DNA of 8,354 bases from an uncultured Oscillospiraceae bacterium (GCA_944385595.1 CALWXY010000088.1:1-8354), one strand, 5' to 3'; positions 1 through 6,157 are shown, counted from the stretch's first letter. Notes: a model not told the origin generated them from the letters alone. Numbers and translations are program-made.

Positions 1-1153
1 CCCGCTCGCCCGCGCGCTCGAGGACTATGTGGCTGGTGGAGCTTGTGATGTTGCCGCTGTTCACGACGTAGCTCACAAGGCGGTAGGCCGGCGGCACCTG
101 CATTGCGGAGGAGGCTATCATGGCCTCCAGCTCCTTCGCGCCGACATGCTGCTTCTTCTCGGCGACGGCGCGGAAGGCCTCGTAGACCTTGCTCACGTCC
201 TCGCCGCTCAGCTCGTAGCCGAGGCGCTTGGCCGCGTTTGCGACGGACTTGACGTCCGCCGTGCTGTCGAGCACCAGGTCTGCGTGCTCGTCCATGGCGA
301 CGCCGCTCTCAAACGGGCTGGTCTCGCTCTTCTCGGCGGCCATCCAGTGCATCTGGCTGATGGCGCGGTGCAGCTCGGTATTGCGGACGCTGCACTCAAG
401 CCCCAGCTCGACTCCCTTGGTGTTTATGGCTCTCGTCACCGTCTCGAGCGAGGTGCTGCGCGCGCTGCTCAGCGCGGTCTTGATCTGACCGGCGCCCTCG
501 GCTATGGCGGCGAAGGAGTTGGCGGCGGCCATCTTGAGGTCGTTGCCGCACTGGACGGACAGGACGACGCCCTCAAGCTCCGGCACGCGGGAGCGCACCT
601 CGCGCACAAAGGCGGAGAACTCCTGCGGCAGCATGGCGCTCGCGCTGTCGCACAGCGTGACGGTGCCGGCGCCGGCATCGACGGCGGTCTTTATGACGCG
701 GCAGAGAAAATCCATATCGCTGCGGGTCGCGTCCTCGGCGGAGAACTCGACGTCGGCGCATTTTTCGCGGCAGCGCGCGACGGATTCGCCCACGGCCTCG
801 ACCAGCTTCTCCGGCTTCATGCTCACGCCGTACTCCATGCAGACGGTGGAGGTGGGGGCGATGACGTGCAGTCTCGGGTGCTTCGCGCCGGAGACTGCGG
901 CCCAGGCCCTCTCGGTCTCCTCGGCGGTGAGGCCCGCCGGGCAGGAGACGACGGCGTTTTCCAGAGTGCCGGCTATGGAGCGGATCAGCAGTCCGTCGCT
1001 CGGCGAATCGCCCAGAGGGGGCAGCTCGACGGCGTCGACCTTGAGCTTATCCATCTGCTTTGCGACCTCGAGCTTCTCGCGGAAGCTCATGGCAATGTCC
1101 GTGCGGGAGGCGTTTTCCCTCAGCGTGACGTCAACGATACGGATTTTCTTCAA
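1..1153 (-). CDS. 2-isopropylmalate synthase-like protein with degenerate active site (partial, 3' end beyond window)
   Basis: Read on the minus strand, this frame is open for 384 codons to the window edge. It begins at TTG (1153-1151), with GGAGG eight bases upstream (complement of 1162-1166); the next in-frame Met is residue 22, inside the first domain. The fold is that of the LeuA/homocitrate synthase (HMGL-like) family: a first-strand IVDVTLRE motif (residues 6-13), a VEFSAEDATRSD segment (135-146), TLCDSASAMLP (166-176), and from about residue 335 the start of the LeuA C-terminal allosteric domain. However, the family's LRDGEQ motif reads LRENAS (11-16), the metal-binding HCHND reads QCGND (201-205), and the GNASLE-type loop reads RSTSLE (232-237). 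Ordinary IPMS condenses 2-oxoisovalerate with acetyl-CoA in leucine synthesis. With these ligands gone, that reaction is doubtful. A T-box leader lies directly upstream. Family membership is secure; the function is not. Confidence 0.85.
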   Translation of the reverse strand, partial: MKKIRIVDVTLRENASRTDIAMSFREKLEVAKQMDKLKVDAVELPPLGDSPSDGLLIRSIAGTLENAVVSCPAGLTAEETERAWAAVSGAKHPRLHVIAPTSTVCMEYGVSMKPEKLVEAVGESVARCREKCADVEFSAEDATRSDMDFLCRVIKTAVDAGAGTVTLCDSASAMLPQEFSAFVREVRSRVPELEGVVLSVQCGNDLKMAAANSFAAIAEGAGQIKTALSSARSTSLETVTRAINTKGVELGLECSVRNTELHRAISQMHWMAAEKSETSPFESGVAMDEHADLVLDSTADVKSVANAAKRLGYELSGEDVSKVYEAFRAVAEKKQHVGAKELEAMIASSAMQVPPAYRLVSYVVNSGNITSSTSHIVLERAGER

Positions 1154-1203
1154 CTTGTATACCTCCAAACAGTCTGCGCGCAGCGCGAAATTTTCCCCAT
1201 CAA

Positions 1204-1477
1204 TGCAAAAATCCCTGAAACTCGAACGAGTTTCAGGGACGATAATGAATACCGCGGTACCACCCAAATTGCCGCAAAGCGGCCTCTCTTCAAGGCTCTG
1301 TCAAGCCTCAAGCCATGGTAACGGGGCTGCCGTAGCGCCTTACTTAGCTTCGGGCGCTCTGCTCGGGAGCGAGACTGCCGCTTTTCCGCGCCGCACCGGC
1401 TCGCACCGAACCGCCGGCTCTCTGGATGGGCTGAGGGACTGGGCATAACTCCGTCATCGCATTTGTCATATCAGGTT
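1204..1477 (-). promoter_or_regulatory. T-box riboswitch leader, probably leucine-responsive
   Basis: The minus-strand leader carries the hallmarks of a T-box. Near the 5' end is GATGACGGAG (5' side of Stem I, K-turn type). Then come AGAGAG and GGTGCGA within a CCGGC/GCCGG-paired distal Stem I, and a 3' Stem I segment containing CTCGCTCCCGAG. Next are short stems (AGGCT/AGCCT and GCCGC/GCGGC), and finally the diagnostic T-box sequence GGGTGGTACCGCGG (complement of 1252-1265), followed by CGTCCCT and a terminator. The best specifier candidate is CTC (complement of 1371-1373), a leucine codon followed by a purine. The acceptor-pairing base after TGG is T, which fits a tRNA with discriminator A, as tRNA-Leu has. 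Uncharged tRNA should favour antitermination and expression of the downstream LeuA-like gene. The T-box call is very secure; the amino acid is inferred from sequence alignment by eye. Confidence 0.93.
1206..1239 (-). terminator. T-box intrinsic terminator
   Basis: A perfect 13-bp inverted repeat, TCCCTGAAACTCG / CGAGTTTCAGGGA, is separated by two bases (in practice a GUUC-type loop) and followed on the minus strand by five T residues. Its 5' arm contains the CCCT that would instead pair with the T-box GGG in the antiterminator, so it is the OFF state of the riboswitch. It ends about 50 bases before the TTG start of the LeuA-like gene. Confidence 0.92.
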
Positions 1478-1483
1478 AGGAGT

Positions 1484-1511
1484 ATCATAACACTTTTCAC
1501 AAATTTGTCAA
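1484..1511 (-). promoter_or_regulatory. Sigma-A-type promoter for the T-box leader
   Basis: On the minus strand a consensus -35 TTGACA (complement of 1506-1511) is followed after 16 bases by TATGAT (complement of 1484-1489), one mismatch from TATAAT. Transcription would begin near 1477, just before the first T-box element. It points away from yabP, so the 1154-1582 intergenic region is divergent. Confidence 0.85.
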
Positions 1512-1582
1512 GCACATTTTTACGGACATGTATTTCGGCAGCGGCGCATATACCTTAGTAAAACGCATTGGGAGGTCATACC

Positions 1583-1867
1583 ATGTCATACGAGGATAAG
1601 GCGAAAACGGCAAAGCGCTGCCACAACATAGTGCTTGAGGACCGCGGCAAGCTCACCGTCTCCGGTGTGGACGACGTTGCGAGCTTCGACGAGAGCGAGG
1701 TCGTGATGTCCACCGTCTGCGGCAGTCTCATAGTGCGCGGCTCGGAGCTGAAAATCGACAAGCTCAGCCTCGACACCGGCGACGTCGCCCTCACGGGGCT
1801 GATTACCGCGCTCGACTACGAGGAGGTCGCGCCGAGCCGCAGCCTCTGGGCGAGGCTCTTCCACTGA
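1583..1867 (+). CDS. yabP: Sporulation protein YabP
   Basis: A 94-residue protein of the YabP family, the normal size for it. It is a small, soluble, beta-rich protein without signal peptide or membrane segment. Family features visible are NIVLEDRGKLTVSGVDDV near the N-terminus, then SEVVMSTVCGSLIVRGSELKI and a TGLITALDYEE ending. The ATG at 1583 is chosen because GGGAGG (1570-1575) ends seven bases ahead; an in-frame TTG at 1568 overlaps that site and is unlikely. The stop overlaps the start of yabQ by one base (TGATG), a sign of translational coupling. In Bacillus subtilis yabP and yabQ are expressed in the mother cell during sporulation. I see no convincing sigma-E promoter in the 71 bases between the divergent T-box promoter and this gene. 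Confidence 0.9.
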   Translation: MSYEDKAKTAKRCHNIVLEDRGKLTVSGVDDVASFDESEVVMSTVCGSLIVRGSELKIDKLSLDTGDVALTGLITALDYEEVAPSRSLWARLFH

Positions 1868-2421
1868 TGGAGCTGCCGCCTCTTGTGCAGCTCATGCAGC
1901 TCGGCGCGGCGCTCGGCCTCGGCGCTTTGCTGGGGCTTCTCTACGACCTGCTGCGCGCCGTGCGGCGCTCTCTCGCGCGGCGCGCCTGGGGCTTCGACCT
2001 GCTCTACTGCCTCTGCTGCCTCGCCGCGCTCTTCCTGCTCGGCATGGGCTGCGGCGAGGGGCAGCTGCGCATATTCATGGCCGCCGCCGCGGCGCTGGGC
2101 GTCGGGCTGTATCTCGCCATAATCAGCCCGCTCCTGCTGCCGGTTCTGCTCCGGGCTGCCAATATCATCCTGCTGCCGGCTGTAAAAGCAAAAAAAATGC
2201 TGAAATACTTCTCTGTTTTTTGCAAAAAGCTCTTCCAATCTCGGATAAAATGGTTTAAAATAAAATGCAAATCTCAACGAGCTCCGGAGAGAGAAAGCCC
2301 CCGGCAGTCCGATTCCGAGGAGGAAACTCTCTATGGCACGCAAAACCGCTACGGGCGCGGGCCTGCTCCTGCTGGCCATCGCGGCCTACGGGGCGCTCAG
2401 CCTCACCGCCCTGTCCGTTGA
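1867..2421 (+). CDS. yabQ: Spore cortex biosynthesis protein YabQ
   Basis: A 184-residue membrane protein. Hydrophobic stretches lie at about residues 6-28, 44-62 and 68-105, with a YDLLRAVRR motif after the first and GEGQLRIF before the third. These match the YabQ family, a mother-cell membrane protein needed for spore cortex formation in B. subtilis. After residue 105 comes a basic, lysine-rich cytoplasmic segment (KKMLKYF, KKLFQSRIKWFKIK) coded by conspicuously AT-rich DNA, then a charged tail. The last 29 or so codons overlap the start of divIC in another frame, so the final residues (rich in Gly, Arg, Pro) may carry little function. The start overlaps the yabP stop. Identity rests on both the membrane pattern and the conserved yabP-yabQ-divIC order. 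Confidence 0.88.
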   Translation: MELPPLVQLMQLGAALGLGALLGLLYDLLRAVRRSLARRAWGFDLLYCLCCLAALFLLGMGCGEGQLRIFMAAAAALGVGLYLAIISPLLLPVLLRAANIILLPAVKAKKMLKYFSVFCKKLFQSRIKWFKIKCKSQRAPERESPRQSDSEEETLYGTQNRYGRGPAPAGHRGLRGAQPHRPVR

Positions 2422-2581
2422 GCTCGCCGCCGCGCGGACTGAGCTCGAGCTTCTCCGCTCGGCCGTCGCCGATGAAAAGGCCGCCCTCTCGCAAAAGGCC
2501 GCCTTCTCCGAGGCCCTCGCGAGAGACAGCCTCGGCATGGTCCAAAGCGGCGAAAATATATTTTACTATATAAGGCCATGA
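2333..2581 (+). CDS. divIC: Septum formation initiator DivIC (FtsB-like)
   Basis: An 82-residue bitopic membrane protein. It has a short cytoplasmic N-terminus (MARKTATG), one membrane segment at about residues 8-26, and a heptad-like coiled coil at about 27-58 (ELAAARTELELLRSAVADEK). The C-terminal motif LGMVQSGENIFYYI is typical of DivIC/FtsB. In Firmicutes DivIC joins FtsL and DivIB in the divisome at the septum. The ATG is supported by GAGGAGG at 2317-2323, nine bases upstream. The gene starts inside yabQ, overlapping it by 89 bases in a different frame. At 82 residues it is at the short end of the family, mainly because the N-terminal cytoplasmic part is brief. Confidence 0.9.
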   Translation: MARKTATGAGLLLLAIAAYGALSLTALSVELAAARTELELLRSAVADEKAALSQKAAFSEALARDSLGMVQSGENIFYYIRP

Positions 2582-2627
2582 CTGGCTATTATACATAAAG
2601 ATTCAAGAACAGGGGGATTTTTCCTTA

Positions 2628-3044
2628 ATGCAGCTGGAAGTTGGAGCCATTCTCGAGGGCAAGGTCACCGGCATCACTAAATTCGGCGCTTTCGTCGCGC
2701 TTCCCGAGGGGAAAAGCGGCCTCGTCCACATCTCCGAAATCGCCAACACCTACGTCAGCGAGGTGCGCGACTATGTGCAGGACGGGCAGACCGTCAAAGT
2801 CAAAATCATAGGCATCAGCCCCGACGGCAAAATTAACCTCTCCATGAAAAAGGCCGAGGAGCGCCCGCAGCGCCCCGCCCAGAGTGAGCGCCCCGCTCAG
2901 CCCCGCCGCCCCAGAGCCGAGGAGCGCAGCGCCGACATGAGCTTCGAGGACAAGCTCAAACAGTTTATGCAGGAGTCCGACAGCCGCATGTCCGGCAACA
3001 AGCTCTATGACAGACGCAGCTCCACCCGCCGCAGACGCGACTGA
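2628..3044 (+). CDS. yabR: S1 RNA-binding domain protein YabR
   Basis: A 138-residue protein. An S1 (OB-fold) domain occupies residues 4-75, with the pattern GAILEGKVTGITKFGAFVAL, then GLVHISEIA and GKINLSMKK. It is followed by a low-complexity Pro/Arg/Glu linker (about 77-105) and a basic C-terminus ending in RRRRD. This is the YabR/general stress protein 13 type, found after divIC in many Firmicutes. It is expected to bind RNA or ribosomes; no enzyme activity is implied. AGGGGG at 2611-2616 lies eleven bases before the ATG, a slightly long spacing. The 46-base gap after divIC contains TATTAT (2587-2592), but no good -35 sits at the right distance, so the gene is probably co-transcribed with divIC. 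A terminator follows. Confidence 0.9.
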   Translation: MQLEVGAILEGKVTGITKFGAFVALPEGKSGLVHISEIANTYVSEVRDYVQDGQTVKVKIIGISPDGKINLSMKKAEERPQRPAQSERPAQPRRPRAEERSADMSFEDKLKQFMQESDSRMSGNKLYDRRSSTRRRRD

Positions 3045-3067
3045 GAAAAATTCACGCATTGTTAATA

Positions 3068-3095
3068 AAGGTCCGCCAGAAGCGGGCCTTTTTTT
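3068..3095 (+). terminator. Rho-independent terminator after yabR
   Basis: The nine-base arms AAGGTCCGC and GCGGGCCTT (one G-U pair) flank the loop CAGAA, and the hairpin ends in a run of seven T residues. It closes the yabP-yabQ-divIC-yabR cluster 24 bases after the yabR stop. Confidence 0.93.
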
Positions 3096-3107
3096 ACGCC
3101 CGATTCT

Positions 3108-3137
3108 TTGACGAGCAGGGCGCTTATGTGTTATCAT
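3108..3137 (+). promoter_or_regulatory. Putative promoter of the trmB operon
   Basis: TTGACG (3108-3113) and TATCAT (3132-3137) are 18 bases apart, and TGT directly before the -10 would act as an extended -10. It lies between the yabR terminator and trmB, where a promoter is needed. The predicted start near 3144 would leave a very short leader, with the AAGGAG site at the extreme 5' end, which lowers confidence. Confidence 0.45.
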
Positions 3138-3159
3138 GTCGAAAGGAGCGTGATATGAT

Positions 3160-3813
3160 TTGCGAATGAGAAAGAAACCCAACCTCGGGCCGCGCATGGA
3201 GCGCTGCGCTGAGGTTTTGATAGACGACCCCGCCGCCCTGCGCGGCCGCTGGCTCGAGGAGTTCCCCGGCCACGGCGGCCTCCTGCTCGAGCTCGGCTGC
3301 GGCAAGGGGCGCTTTACCGTCGGCACCGCGGAGTCAAATCCCGACATGCTGCTGGTCGCCGTCGAGCGCGTCGCCGACGCCATGGTCGTCGGCATGGAGC
3401 GCGCCTGCGAGGCCGGGATTAAAAACGTCCGCTTCATAGACGGCGACGTGCGAAAACTCGCCGGGATGTTCGATAAAGGCTAGGTCTCGCGCATATACAT
3501 AAACTTCTGCGACCCCTGGCCCCGCAACCGCGACGCCAAGCGCCGCCTCACCTCGCCGGATTTTCTCGCGCTGTACCGCGAGGTGCTGCGCCCCGGCGGG
3601 GAGATTCACTTCAAGACAGACAACGTCCCGCTCTTCAACTACTCCCTCCGCAGCTTTGAAAAATCCGGCTGGGAGCTGAGCGAGGTCACCCGCGACCTCC
3701 ACGAGCACGGCCCCGTCGGCGTCATGACCGACTACGAGGCCAAATTCTATGAGCAGGGCGTCAAAATAAACCGCTGCGTCGCGGTCTTCGCCGGAGAGGA
3801 GGCAAAAGCATGA
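3160..3813 (+). pseudogene. trmB: tRNA (guanine-N7-)-methyltransferase TrmB interrupted by an in-frame TAG
   Basis: If read through, this frame gives 217 residues, the usual TrmB length. TrmB uses SAM to make m7G46 in the tRNA variable loop. Before the stop are the N-terminal MRMRKKP and the SAM-binding motif LLLELGCGKGRF (41-52) with VAVER (66-70). After it come RIYINFCDPWP (111-121), KRRLTSPDF (127-135), FKTDN (151-155) and TDYEAKF (190-196). Codon 108 (3481-3483) is TAG, in the place of the conserved Glu of the family's F-x-x-G-E-V segment, so one GAG-to-TAG change explains it. No frameshift is involved. The 107-residue fragment lacks the catalytic and tRNA-binding half, and the second half lacks the SAM site, so without readthrough it should be inactive. 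TTG at 3160 is chosen because it restores the family's MRMRKK start and has AAGGAG (3143-3148) eleven bases before. The last codons overlap xthA (ATGA). Alternatives are a sequencing error or UAG decoding. Confidence 0.9.
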
Positions 3814-4565
3814 AGCTCATTTCCTGGAACGTGAACGGCCTGCGCGCCGTCGTCAAAAAAGGCTTTGCCGAGATATTCCAGTCGCTCGACGCGGACGTCG
3901 TCTGCCTGCAGGAGACCAAGCTCCAGGCCGGGCAGATTGAGCTCGATTTCGATGGCTACGAGCACTACTGGGACTACGCCGAGCGCAAGGGCTACTCCGG
4001 CACCGCCGTCTACACCCGCGTGAAGCCGCTGAGCGTGAGCTATGGCCTCGGCATCCCCGAGCACGACACCGAGGGCAGGTGCGTGACCCTCGAATTTGAA
4101 AACTTCTACCTCGTCTGCGTCTACACCCCCAACGCTCAGGACGGCCTGCGCCGCCTCGACTACCGCATGAGCTGGGAGGACGCGTTCAGGGACTACCTCA
4201 AAAAGCTCGACGAAAAAAAGCCCGTCGTCGCCTGCGGCGACATGAACGTCGCCCACGAGGAGATAGACCTCAAAAACCCGAAATCCAACCGCGGCAACCC
4301 CGGCTTCTCAGACGAAGAGCGCGCCAAATTCACCGAGCTGCTCGCTTCCGGCTTCACCGACACCTTCCGCAAGCTCTACCCCGACCTTGAGGGCGCCTAC
4401 AGCTGGTGGAGCTACCGCGGCAACGCCAGAGCCAACAACACCGGCTGGCGCATCGACTACTTCATCTGCTCCGACCGCGTCGCGGACAAAATCGAAAAAG
4501 CCTTCATACTGCCGGAGATCACCGGCAGCGACCACTGCCCCGTCGGGCTTGAGATAGAGCTATGA
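3810..4565 (+). CDS. xthA: Exodeoxyribonuclease III (AP endonuclease, XthA/ExoA family)
   Basis: A 251-residue cytoplasmic enzyme of the exonuclease III/APE1 family, normal in length. It repairs abasic sites and trims 3' ends in base excision repair, using Mg2+. The catalytic set is complete: N7 in SWNVNGLRA, E35 in CLQETK, Y105 in VYTPNAQ, D144 and N146 in GDMNVAHEEID, D216 in GWRIDYF, and D241/H242 in GSDHCPVGL. The ATG overlaps the trmB stop as ATGA, and GAGGAGG at 3796-3802 ends seven bases ahead, so it can be translated independently of the broken upstream gene. Its own stop overlaps the start of dusB in the same way, making it the middle of a tightly coupled operon. Nothing looks atypical. 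Confidence 0.96.
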   Translation: MKLISWNVNGLRAVVKKGFAEIFQSLDADVVCLQETKLQAGQIELDFDGYEHYWDYAERKGYSGTAVYTRVKPLSVSYGLGIPEHDTEGRCVTLEFENFYLVCVYTPNAQDGLRRLDYRMSWEDAFRDYLKKLDEKKPVVACGDMNVAHEEIDLKNPKSNRGNPGFSDEERAKFTELLASGFTDTFRKLYPDLEGAYSWWSYRGNARANNTGWRIDYFICSDRVADKIEKAFILPEITGSDHCPVGLEIEL

Positions 4566-5533
4566 TCAGCATAGGCGGAGTTCAAATCCCCGGCCTGCTC
4601 GCCCTCGCGCCGATGGCGGGCGTCACCGACCTCGCCTTCCGGCAGCTCTGCCGCGAGCAGGGCGCGGCGCTCACCTGCACTGAGATGGTCAGCGCCAAGG
4701 CGCTCTGCTACGGCGACAAAAAGACGCCGTCGCTGCTGCGCCTCGGCGAGGGCGAGCACCCCGCCGCCGCGCAGATTTTCGGCTCCGAGCCGGAGTTCAT
4801 GGCGCGCGGCGCGCGCATTGCGCTCGAGATTTCGGGCGCCGACATTATCGACATCAACATGGGCTGCCCCGTCGGCAAGGTCGCCCTCCACGGCGAGGGC
4901 AGCGGCCTCATGCGCGACATCGCCCGCGCCGAGGACATCATCCGCGCCGTGCGCGAGGCGGTGCCCGTGCCGGTCACGGTCAAATTCCGCAAGGGCTGGG
5001 ACAAGGGGCACGTCAACGCCGTCGAGTTTGCCGGGATGGCCGAGCGCGCCGGCGCCGCCGCCGTCGCCGTGCACGGGCGCACCAGGGTGCAGATGTACGA
5101 GGGCGTCGCCGACTGGGATATCATACGCGAGGTTAAGCGCGCCGTATCCATACCGGTCATCGCAAACGGCGATGTGTTCGAGCCGGAGGACGCCGTGCGC
5201 ATACTGCGCTATACCGGCGCCGACATGGCCATGATAGGCCGCGGCAGCTTCGGCGACCCGTGGATTTTCGCGCGCGCGAACTGCGCGCTCTCAGGCCGCG
5301 AAGTGCCGCCGCGCCCGCCGCTCGCCGAGCGCATCGACGCCGCCGTGCGCCAGTTCGAGCTGGCCGCCGCCGACAAGGGCGAGCGCGTCGCCTGCCTGGA
5401 GGCGAGGCGGCACTTCGCCTGGTATCTGCGCGGCGTACCATATTCAGGAGCATACAAGAACGAGGCCGTGCGCGTCGAGACGCTTGAGGACGTCCGCCGC
5501 ATAGCCGCCGCCATCAAGCGTGATCTGAGGTGA
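4562..5533 (+). CDS. dusB: tRNA-dihydrouridine synthase (DusB type)
   Basis: A 323-residue FMN-dependent enzyme that reduces uridines in the tRNA D-loop using NAD(P)H. The TIM-barrel motifs run in the expected order: LAPMAGVTD (15-23), CTEMVSAKAL (39-48), QIFGSEPE (71-78), DINMGCPVGK (97-106) with the catalytic C102, GEGSGLMRD (111-119), then HGRTRVQMYEG and ADW, VIANGDV, and MIGRGSFGDPWIF. A C-terminal helical tRNA-binding domain follows. The active-site segment differs mildly from the common CPAPKI form. The start overlaps the xthA stop (ATGA). No strong Shine-Dalgarno is present, so translation is probably coupled. The stop lies within the ribosome binding site of the next gene, the sigma factor. 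With trmB, this operon has two tRNA-modification genes. Confidence 0.95.
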   Translation: MISIGGVQIPGLLALAPMAGVTDLAFRQLCREQGAALTCTEMVSAKALCYGDKKTPSLLRLGEGEHPAAAQIFGSEPEFMARGARIALEISGADIIDINMGCPVGKVALHGEGSGLMRDIARAEDIIRAVREAVPVPVTVKFRKGWDKGHVNAVEFAGMAERAGAAAVAVHGRTRVQMYEGVADWDIIREVKRAVSIPVIANGDVFEPEDAVRILRYTGADMAMIGRGSFGDPWIFARANCALSGREVPPRPPLAERIDAAVRQFELAAADKGERVACLEARRHFAWYLRGVPYSGAYKNEAVRVETLEDVRRIAAAIKRDLR

Positions 5534-5539
5534 GTTTCT

Positions 5540-6154
5540 TTGGAGCGTGACGAGGAAAAACAGATAATAGAGCAGGTCCTCGCCGGCAACACCGAGGCCT
5601 TTGAGCAGCTGGTGCTCAAAAATCAGGCGCAGGTCTACAACCTCGCGCTGCGCATGGTCGGCAGCGAGCAGGACGCGCTCGACATCTCGCAGGAGGCCTT
5701 CATCCGCGCCTTCCGCTCGCTTGAGAGCTTCCGGGGCGACAGCAAATTCTCCGTCTGGCTCTACCGGCTGACGAGCAACATCTGCCTCGACTTCCTGCGC
5801 GCCCGCCGGAGAAAAAAGACTGTGTCCATAAGCTGCTTCGTCTCCGACGAGGACGACGCCGCCGACCTCGAGATTCCCGACGAGCGCTTCTCCCCGCAGA
5901 CGGAGCTTGAGCGCGCCGAGCTGCGCGCGGCGCTCAATCGCGCGCTGCAGCGCCTGCCGGACGAGCAGCGCGAGGTGCTGCTCCTGCGCGAGATCAGCGG
6001 CCTCAGCTACGACGAGATTGCCGCCGCCCTCTCGCTCGAGGCGGGCACGGTCAAGTCGCGCATATTCCGCGCGCGCAGGAAGCTCTGCAATATTTTGAGC
6101 GCAGACGGGAACTTTTCGCCGCCCCGCTCGTCTGATAGGGCGAAGGGGGTGTGA
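5540..6154 (+). CDS. ECF-type RNA polymerase sigma factor (SigW/RpoE-like)
   Basis: A 204-residue sigma-70 family protein with only regions 2 and 4, the ECF layout. Region 2 spans about residues 20-90: VYNLALRMVG, DALDISQEAFIRAFRSL for core binding and -10 melting, and FSVWLYRLTSNICLDFLR. A variable acidic linker follows (about 95-125). Region 4 (about 137-183) carries the helix-turn-helix LSYDEIAAALSLEAGTVKSR for -35 recognition. The start is TTG at 5540, six bases after the dusB stop, with GAGGTGAG (5527-5534) as the ribosome binding site. The C-terminus (about 187-204) is Ser/Pro/Arg-rich and unstructured. The zinc-finger anti-sigma gene follows after three bases, so activity is almost certainly controlled by it. 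The regulon and inducing signal cannot be read from this window. Confidence 0.94.
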   Translation: MERDEEKQIIEQVLAGNTEAFEQLVLKNQAQVYNLALRMVGSEQDALDISQEAFIRAFRSLESFRGDSKFSVWLYRLTSNICLDFLRARRRKKTVSISCFVSDEDDAADLEIPDERFSPQTELERAELRAALNRALQRLPDEQREVLLLREISGLSYDEIAAALSLEAGTVKSRIFRARRKLCNILSADGNFSPPRSSDRAKGV

Positions 6155-6157
6155 GGA

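Noticed and set aside
29..1321. A long plus-strand open frame of 430 codons opposite the LeuA-like gene
   Set aside because: It is the antisense of a frame with clear family similarity, has repetitive Gly/Ala/His/Leu composition typical of shadows in GC-rich DNA, and runs through the T-box terminator and antiterminator.
1568..1585. An upstream TTG start for yabP
   Set aside because: It overlaps the GGGAGG ribosome binding site; the ATG at 1583 has the right spacing.
2190..2197. A programmed frameshift at the A8 run in yabQ
   Set aside because: The yabQ frame continues sensibly with a family-like basic segment beyond the run, and the next gene has its own ribosome binding site, so no frameshift is required.
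2562..2592. A promoter between divIC and yabR (TTTACT and TATTAT)
   Set aside because: The spacing is 19 bases and both elements are weak in a locally AT-rich stretch, so chance is a good explanation.
3481..3483. Selenocysteine at the trmB stop
   Set aside because: Selenocysteine is encoded by UGA, not UAG, and the family has Glu rather than Cys here.
3470..3500. A frameshift, rather than a stop codon, in trmB
   Set aside because: Both halves of TrmB are in the same reading frame, and the residues align across the TAG with exactly one position replaced, so no insertion or deletion is needed.
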